This document shows, piece after piece, positions 12,869 to 16,904 of a DNA stretch of 16,904 bases; position 1 is the first letter of the stretch; every line of letters begins with the position of its first letter. Below the pieces are notes generated by a model, which did not search any database, was not told where the DNA came from, and was given only the letters and a program-made list of their open reading frames with translations. Both the position numbers and the translations under genes were made by a program. The stretch lies in the NCBI GenBank assembly GCA_964651435.1, contig CAZYVU010000049.1, positions 1 through 16,904 on the forward strand. The letters are read 5' to 3'. The stretch comes from CAZYVU01 sp964651435 (GTDB taxonomy: Bacteria > Desulfobacterota > Syntrophorhabdia > Syntrophorhabdales > CAYQXL01).

Positions 12869-12913
12869 ATACCAGAAAGGCAAAGGGACACAAAAACTAA
12901 GGGGGTGACGGGC

Positions 12914-13096
12914 ATGGCTACATACACGTTCTTTGTTTATGGCGAGGAGAGAACGGTGGAGGCCGATAGTCTCGATGAGGCCAGGGAGATGGCAGGCATC
13001 GGGGCAGGCGACTTCTACGACGTCATAGAGCCGGACGACTTGGAAGACCGGCGTCTCATCTCCGCCATCACCGACGACATCCTCTTCGGGTCATAG
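12914..13096 (+). CDS. 60-residue acidic protein of unknown function (paralogue at 16798)
   Basis: The ATG at 12914 follows AAGGGGGTGA. The protein begins MATYTFFVYGEERTVEADSLDEAREMAG, then GIGAGDFYDVIEPDDLED. It looks like a small beta-strand/helix domain in which a TVEADSLDEAxExA segment forms a helix, as in several small 'integron-like' and DUF-type proteins, but no named family is assigned. The gene that begins at 16798 encodes the same protein type: 26 identical residues of the first 35. Both copies stand in operons led by the WYL-regulon motif. The ARPP-1 gene follows 67 nt downstream. Confidence 0.8.
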   Translation: MATYTFFVYGEERTVEADSLDEAREMAGIGAGDFYDVIEPDDLEDRRLISAITDDILFGS

Positions 13097-13163
13097 CGTT
13101 TTCAGCGTTCTTTGTACCCCGGCACAAAACGGAACAAACGGATTCCACAAGGAGGGAGTTACC

Positions 13164-14183
13164 ATGGAACAGACCATAGCAACACACCTGTCTTCTCTCG
13201 AGCTGGGCGAGGCGCAGCACCACCGGAACATGACTGTTTTCCCGCTCTTTGCGTCCGCAAACCATGGCCCCGCGTACCTCACCATGAAGGAGGCCCTTGA
13301 CAAGAGGCTCCTGACGATCACAGAGGTGGGCGAGGGGGGCTCGGTGCCGAAGCTCACTGCCATCAACAGGGCCGATAATCCCGTCCTGCTCCTTGACGGA
13401 GAGGAGCTTGCCGGCGCAAAGCAAAACAGGGTCCTGAACACGACCATCCTGCTGAAGGAGCGCTCCGAGACCGTCATCACCGTGAGCTGCACGGAGCACG
13501 GCAGGTGGTCCTACCGCTCCCGCGAGTTCGCCGACTCCGGCGTCATTATGGCGCAGACCATCCGGAGGAAAAAGGCCCGCAGCGTTCACGAGAACCTGAG
13601 GAACATGAAGGCCTACCTTTCCGACCAGGGGGAGGTGTGGGACGACATCGCGAGCCTTTCCCGGGAGGCGCGGGTGCGCTCGTCCACCGACGCCATGCGG
13701 GACGTTTTTGCGTCGCACGAGGAGACCCTCGGCCAATACCTTGCTGCTTTCCCGAGCCTGCCGGGCCAGAAGGGCATCCTGGTCCTCATCGACGGCAAGC
13801 CCGCCGGCTTTGACATCCTATCGAGGGAGTCGGCCTTCACGGTCCTTGGCCCCAAGCTGGTGAAGAGCTACGCCATCGAGGCCCACATCGGGCAGAGGGA
13901 GGTCCGTGAGGAGGCTGTGCCGGCCCCCGGCAAGGCCTGGGCATTCATCGAAAGCACCCTTGTCTGCGCGGAAGAAAGGTACGAGTCCGTCGGCTACGGG
14001 TTCGATTACCGCTATGAGGGCCCTGCCGTCGTCGGCTCCGCCCTCGTCTCCCACCAGACGGTGATCCACACGGCCTTCTTCGCGGCGCAGGAGGGCGACA
14101 AGGTGGGACATATGGCCGGTTTTAGGCAGCGGAGGGGACACCGCCCCGACTCAAAAAGGGCTTGCAAGACCAATAATGAATGA
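13164..14183 (+). CDS. ARPP-1 family protein (ARG and rhodanese/phosphatase-associated)
   Basis: 339 residues from the ATG at 13164 (GGAGGGA upstream). The most conserved ARPP-1 block is clear: LTAINRADNPVLLLDGEELAG then AKQNRVLNTTILL (residues 65-97), followed by VITVSCTEHGRWSYRSREF (104-122). The preceding NMTVFPLF and LTMKEAL segments and the closing SALVSHQTVIHTAFF also fit. As I recall it, the domain was named for genome association with ADP-ribosylglycohydrolases (ARG) and rhodanese/phosphatase-superfamily proteins; its activity is unknown. Both partners occur here (9657, 10833) behind the same promoter motif. No signal peptide. The last roughly 25 basic residues (MAGFRQRRGHRPDSKRACK) exceed the conserved core and run into the promoter of the next remnant, so the natural end may have been altered. 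Confidence 0.85.
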   Translation: MEQTIATHLSSLELGEAQHHRNMTVFPLFASANHGPAYLTMKEALDKRLLTITEVGEGGSVPKLTAINRADNPVLLLDGEELAGAKQNRVLNTTILLKERSETVITVSCTEHGRWSYRSREFADSGVIMAQTIRRKKARSVHENLRNMKAYLSDQGEVWDDIASLSREARVRSSTDAMRDVFASHEETLGQYLAAFPSLPGQKGILVLIDGKPAGFDILSRESAFTVLGPKLVKSYAIEAHIGQREVREEAVPAPGKAWAFIESTLVCAEERYESVGYGFDYRYEGPAVVGSALVSHQTVIHTAFFAAQEGDKVGHMAGFRQRRGHRPDSKRACKTNNE

Positions 14184-14193
14184 ATATAATTCA
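14162..14193 (+). promoter_or_regulatory. Leaderless promoter with palindrome, second DUF4143 ATPase
   Basis: TTGCAA (14162-14167), a 17-bp spacer and a perfect TATAAT (14185-14190), with the ATG at 14198: transcription should start at the start codon. The palindrome TGAAT-ATA-ATTCA (14181-14193) covers the -10 like an operator. The promoter overlaps the end of the ARPP-1 gene. Confidence 0.65.
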
Positions 14194-14197
14194 CGGT

Positions 14198-14405
14198 ATG
14201 AATAACAAGACACTTCCCCGGTACGCCGCCGCCGCCCTCAAGCACCGGCTGAGCGTCATGCCGGCCGTTGTCGTTACTGGCGCGCGGCAAACGGGCAAGA
14301 CAACCCTCGCGAAGATGCTCGACAAGGGCCGTTCTTACTATTCGCTCGACGACATGGATGTCTTCGACCTGGCCAGGCGCAATCCCGAAGGCCTGGTGGA
14401 AGGTG
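14198..14405 (+). pseudogene. Truncated N-terminus of a second AAA/DUF4143 ATPase
   Basis: From the ATG at 14198 the reading is MNNKTLPRYAAAALKHRLSV then the Walker A VVVTGARQTGKTTLAKML, then YYSLDDMDVFDLARRNPEGLVEG. In intact members this is followed directly by the Walker B segment (about LTLDEVQRVP), but here the homology stops at about 14405. The frame runs on to 14632 through unrelated sequence, including an antitoxin-like tail. Only about 70 of roughly 390 residues remain, so it is a dead fragment. It is a different subtype from the ATPase at 7123-8080. Confidence 0.8.
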
Positions 14406-14479
14406 ATCTGAACATCGGGCGTCGATATGATGGTACACTAAAGGCTGTAACAGGTTGCAGCTTCTCATATACGGATCTT

Positions 14480-14565
14480 GCGAGCGGCCGGTCAAGCATA
14501 AGAGAAGCCAGGGCCGACTGTCGTGCCGGCAGGGTCAAGAGTCATGAAAAGGTATTCGGCGAGTG
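14480..14565 (+). pseudogene. C-terminal remnant of a type II antitoxin
   Basis: Still in the frame of the ATPase fragment, SIREARADCRAGRVKSHEKVFGE resembles the C-terminal, toxin-binding end of RelB/Phd-like antitoxins (pattern S-x-E/R-A-x-x-D-x-x-A/R-G-x-V-x-S-H-E-x-V-F). The toxin-like reading starts immediately after, at 14563, the spacing expected for a toxin-antitoxin pair. The antitoxin N-terminus is missing, as if deletion had fused two neighbours. Short and diverged, so tentative. Confidence 0.45.
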
Positions 14566-14751
14566 GAGTTTCGGCTTGTCTACACTGAGCGTGGCGTCAG
14601 GGACATCAAGAGCCTTATTGTCTTTGATTTAGAAAGGACCGACATCGTCGTTTTGAGAGTCGGACACAGGCTTCACAACCTCGAACCGCCTTTATCGTCC
14701 CCTGATGCCCCGTCCTATCAAAAAATATTTTCCCCGGTAACAACCTCCTGA
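14563..14751 (+). pseudogene. RelE/ParE-type toxin with a large internal deletion
   Basis: The GTG at 14563 opens MEFRLVYTERGVRDIKS, the usual first strand and helix of RelE/ParE toxins. It then continues directly as LIVFDLERTDIVVLRVGHRLHN, the usual last strands (FDLEGDDIVVLRVGHR). About 40-45 middle residues are missing although the frame is kept. The residues after HNLE up to the stop at 14751 look non-homologous. A toxin without its core helices and active-site strand cannot work, so this is a remnant. Confidence 0.7.
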
Positions 14752-14781
14752 CATACTGTTGTCACAATCGGCTGATATTCC
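14749..14781 (+). promoter_or_regulatory. WYL-regulon promoter, copy 5
   Basis: TGACATACTGTTGTCA (14749-14764), identical to copy 1, followed after 11 bp by TATTCC (14776-14781), the weakest -10 of the five. It lies 84 bp before the ATG of the secreted Lcl protein. Confidence 0.72.
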
Positions 14782-14847
14782 TTTAGTCATGGTCATAGGC
14801 AGGATGAGAAGGGCATGATTACGAATGATGACACAAGGAGGTGTCTC

Positions 14848-16785
14848 ATGAAAAGGGTGTTGGTCTTTGCTGTGTTGGTCTCTTTCATGGTATCCGGAGG
14901 AGTCTCTATTGCTTCGACACTCGATCTTCCGAGAACGGGCCAAAGGGAGTGTTTCGACACGAGCGGCACGGAAATCGACTGCGCCGGTACGGGTCAGGAT
15001 GGCGCAATCCGGGCAGGCGTCGCATGGCCGGACCCCCGGTTTGTCATCACACACTGTGGAGCTGACGGCCCATGCAAGAAGCAGGAATCAGATTGCGACA
15101 ACGACCCGTCCAATGACGTCGTCACGGACACCTTGACGGGCCTCATGTGGGCACGCTATGCCGGCGCCGGCACGGGAACATGGGCTGCCGCACTGAGCCA
15201 CGCAAACAACCTGAACCTCTGTGGCCATGCCGACTGGCGCCTTCCCAATGTGCTGGAGCTCGATTCGCTGGAAAACGCCCGCACCCCCTGGGTTGCGTGG
15301 CTTACCAGCCAGGGGTTCACGGGGGTTGAGCGGTGGGCCTACTGGACATCGACGACCTATTCCTACGATCCTTCCCTTGCCTGGATGGTCTGCGACTCCG
15401 GCGTCAACCAGTTTCAGAAATCGGGCGGCGATGCGACGCTGTATATTTTGCCCGTTCGCGGCATATCGGACGGCCCGGCACCTCTCTGGAAAACAGGCCA
15501 GACCCAAACCTACGCCCCCGGTGACGACGGTGACCTGCGCATGGGGGTTGCCTGGCCCTCTCCCCGCTTCACCGACCACGGTGACGGCACGGTAACGGAC
15601 AACCTGACGGGCCTCATGTGGACGAAGGATGCCCACAGCCCCGGCATGGCGCAGTGTGACGTAACCTCCGAGAAACCGTGGCAGGGCGTCCTCGACCACA
15701 TAGGGTGTCTCAACGGCTATGTCTACCTCGGCCACGACGACTGGCGGCTCGCCAACATGAAGGAGCTCGTGAGCCTCATGGACTACTCGCGAAGCTACTA
15801 CCCCATCGCCCCCGGCCACCCCTTCGTCGACCTCTACTGGAGCTTCTACTGGTCATCCACTACGGTGAGTTATCTCCCGGAGCGCGCCTGGGGCCTCTAC
15901 GGCCTCTGGAACGGTGGTGTCCACCTGGGCCCAAAGACGAGCGCAGCGCCCTTCTGGCCCGTCCGGGGAGGCCGCATAACGCCCATCCCTGTAAACCATA
16001 CGCTGACGGTGCAGAAAGCGGGGCCCGGCGCCGGCACGGTCACGAGCGATCCTCCCGGCATTGCCTGCGGCCCCAATTGCATCCTCACGAAGGCGTCCTT
16101 TGCGGAAAACGGCACGGTAACGCTGACGGCCACCCCGGAGCCCGGCTCTTCCTTTGCCTCCTGGGAGGGAGGATGCGCCGGCTCAGCGCCGACATGTACG
16201 GTTACAATGTCCGGGGAGGAAACGGTCACCGCCCGTTTTGTCATGGCCGACACGAAAAAGTACAAGCTCAAGATCAAGAAGACGACGAAGGGCGGCGATG
16301 GCATCGTGACGAGCGATGACGGTCATATTGACTGCGGCGAAATCTGTTCCCACGCCTACCCCAAGGGCGCTATCGTGACCCTTACGGCCCAGGCCGATGA
16401 AGGCTCCTCGTTCCTTGGCTGGAAGCCCGAATCCCTCCGGTGTGCCGGCACCGGCCCCTGCGCCGTCACGATGGAGGAGGCAATAACCGTCCAGGCTATC
16501 TTCGCCGATGCCTGCAGGCTGAAGGTAGTCAACCAGGGCAAGAGGAACGGCTCGGGGACGGTGAAGAGCACGCCCAAGGGCATATCCTGCGCGACAGGCG
16601 ACGCGTCAGGGTGTGAGGCCGTTTTTGCCTGCGGGCAAGCGGTGACGCTCTCGGCATCGCCCCGTGGAGGCTCCACATTCCTCGGGTGGGGACCGGAGAA
16701 ACTCTGTTCCGGAACGGGCACCTGCGTCGTGACGGTCGACAAGAGCCGGACGGTCAAGGCCGCCTTCCGGAAAAACGGCAAGTAG
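14848..16785 (+). CDS. Secreted protein with two Lcl (DUF1566) domains and three InlB-like repeats
   Basis: 645 residues from the ATG at 14848, with AAGGAGG 7 nt upstream. A signal peptide (KRVLVFAVLVSFMVSGGVSIAS) is followed by two Lcl domains. Domain 1 (about 30-210) contains VVTDTLTGLMWAR, WRLPNVLEL, AYWTSTTYS and LPVRG. Domain 2 (about 220-385) contains TVTDNLTGLMWTK, WRLANMKELVSL, FYWSSTTVS and WPVRGG. Three divergent InlB B-repeat-type modules of about 80 residues follow, each with a G-x-V-x-S start, paired cysteines, VTLTA/S and a SSFxxW or STFLGW core. It is an exported or cell-surface protein, presumably binding ligands or surfaces; no enzymatic residues are evident. It stands behind WYL-regulon promoter copy 5 and 12 nt before the next gene. 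Confidence 0.92.
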   Translation: MKRVLVFAVLVSFMVSGGVSIASTLDLPRTGQRECFDTSGTEIDCAGTGQDGAIRAGVAWPDPRFVITHCGADGPCKKQESDCDNDPSNDVVTDTLTGLMWARYAGAGTGTWAAALSHANNLNLCGHADWRLPNVLELDSLENARTPWVAWLTSQGFTGVERWAYWTSTTYSYDPSLAWMVCDSGVNQFQKSGGDATLYILPVRGISDGPAPLWKTGQTQTYAPGDDGDLRMGVAWPSPRFTDHGDGTVTDNLTGLMWTKDAHSPGMAQCDVTSEKPWQGVLDHIGCLNGYVYLGHDDWRLANMKELVSLMDYSRSYYPIAPGHPFVDLYWSFYWSSTTVSYLPERAWGLYGLWNGGVHLGPKTSAAPFWPVRGGRITPIPVNHTLTVQKAGPGAGTVTSDPPGIACGPNCILTKASFAENGTVTLTATPEPGSSFASWEGGCAGSAPTCTVTMSGEETVTARFVMADTKKYKLKIKKTTKGGDGIVTSDDGHIDCGEICSHAYPKGAIVTLTAQADEGSSFLGWKPESLRCAGTGPCAVTMEEAITVQAIFADACRLKVVNQGKRNGSGTVKSTPKGISCATGDASGCEAVFACGQAVTLSASPRGGSTFLGWGPEKLCSGTGTCVVTVDKSRTVKAAFRKNGK

Positions 16786-16797
16786 CGGGAGGGAAGC

Positions 16798-16904
16798 ATG
16801 GCAACGTATACGTTCACCATCCTGGGAGAGAAGAAGACGGTGGAGGCCGACAGCCTCGACGAGGCCAAAGAAAAGGCGGGCATCGGCATCGGCGACTGGT
16901 ACGA
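16798..16904 (+). CDS. Paralogue of the 60-residue protein, cut by the right edge
   Basis: The ATG at 16798, 12 nt after the Lcl gene and preceded by GGGAGGGAA, opens MATYTFTILGEKKTVEADSL, then DEAKEKAGIGIGDWY, and runs off the window. It is the same protein type as 12914-13096: 26 of the first 35 residues are identical, with conserved TVEADSLDEA and AGIG-GD-Y. The nucleotide sequences differ at many third positions, so the duplication is old or the copy was acquired. Its place in a second WYL-regulon operon suggests a recurring partner of the system. Confidence 0.85.
   Translation, partial: MATYTFTILGEKKTVEADSLDEAKEKAGIGIGDWY

Noticed and set aside
14815..14847. ATG at 14815 as start of the Lcl protein.
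   Set aside because: It has no ribosome-binding site and would place charged residues before the signal peptide. The ATG at 14848 follows AAGGAGG and begins MKRVLVFAVL.

Overview
The window looks like accessory chromosomal DNA of a GC-rich, Gram-negative, probably anaerobic bacterium of the old Deltaproteobacteria type (Syntrophorhabdus or Desulfobacterota-like). That placement is an inference. It rests on a DRTGG protein, a PerR/catalase/hemerythrin oxygen-defence block, Lcl (DUF1566) exported proteins, and a mobile repeat with TTGATGA...TCATCAA ends. No rRNA, tRNA or CRISPR array was seen.

Layout. Positions 1-1690 hold housekeeping-like genes: a possible gene end with a terminator, a DRTGG protein, a GIY-YIG protein and a coiled-coil lipoprotein. 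Positions 1779-4644 hold oxidative-stress genes: perR, katA and a hemerythrin-like protein. From about 4650 to the right edge the window is dominated by one regulatory theme. Five copies of a 16-bp inverted repeat, TGACATRSTGTTGTCA, each followed after exactly 11 bp by a -10-like TA-rich hexamer, stand in front of five operons at 4818, 5400, 8335, 12836 and 14749. The copy at 12836 lies in the divergent promoter region of a WYL-domain regulator (11789-12772), which is the natural candidate to bind all five.

The putative WYL regulon contains: two small proteins (4893, 5081); a small frameshifted protein, a conserved MWLFF-type protein and a TPR protein (5469-6693); a frameshifted TPR-like protein, an unknown protein, a dual-specificity-type phosphatase and an ADP-ribosylglycohydrolase (8626-11771); a 60-aa protein and an ARPP-1 family protein (12914-14183); and a secreted two-Lcl-domain protein with three InlB-like repeats plus a paralogue of the 60-aa protein (14848 to the edge). 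ARPP-1 takes its name from association with ADP-ribosylglycohydrolases (ARG) and rhodanese/phosphatase-superfamily proteins. Finding all three under one promoter motif suggests a coordinated ADP-ribose/phosphate processing system. The half-site plus spacing (TTGTCA-N11-TAnnnT) equals the layout of the mycobacterial RecA-independent DNA-damage promoter (tTGTCRgtg-N8-TAnnnT) driven by the WYL activator PafBC. A DNA-damage or single-stranded-DNA response is therefore a concrete hypothesis.

Between these operons lies a graveyard of selfish modules: a frameshifted ribbon-helix-helix antitoxin without its toxin (6817), a DUF4143 ATPase with an out-of-frame internal deletion (7123-8080), a second, truncated DUF4143 ATPase (14198), and an antitoxin tail with an internally deleted RelE/ParE-type toxin (14480-14700). 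A roughly 138-bp MITE-like element (8140-8277) and a DUF4160/DUF2442 pair (10318-10810) sit in or next to the large operon. Several genes are broken by single-base indels in short homopolymers, so both real decay and sequencing error have to be considered.
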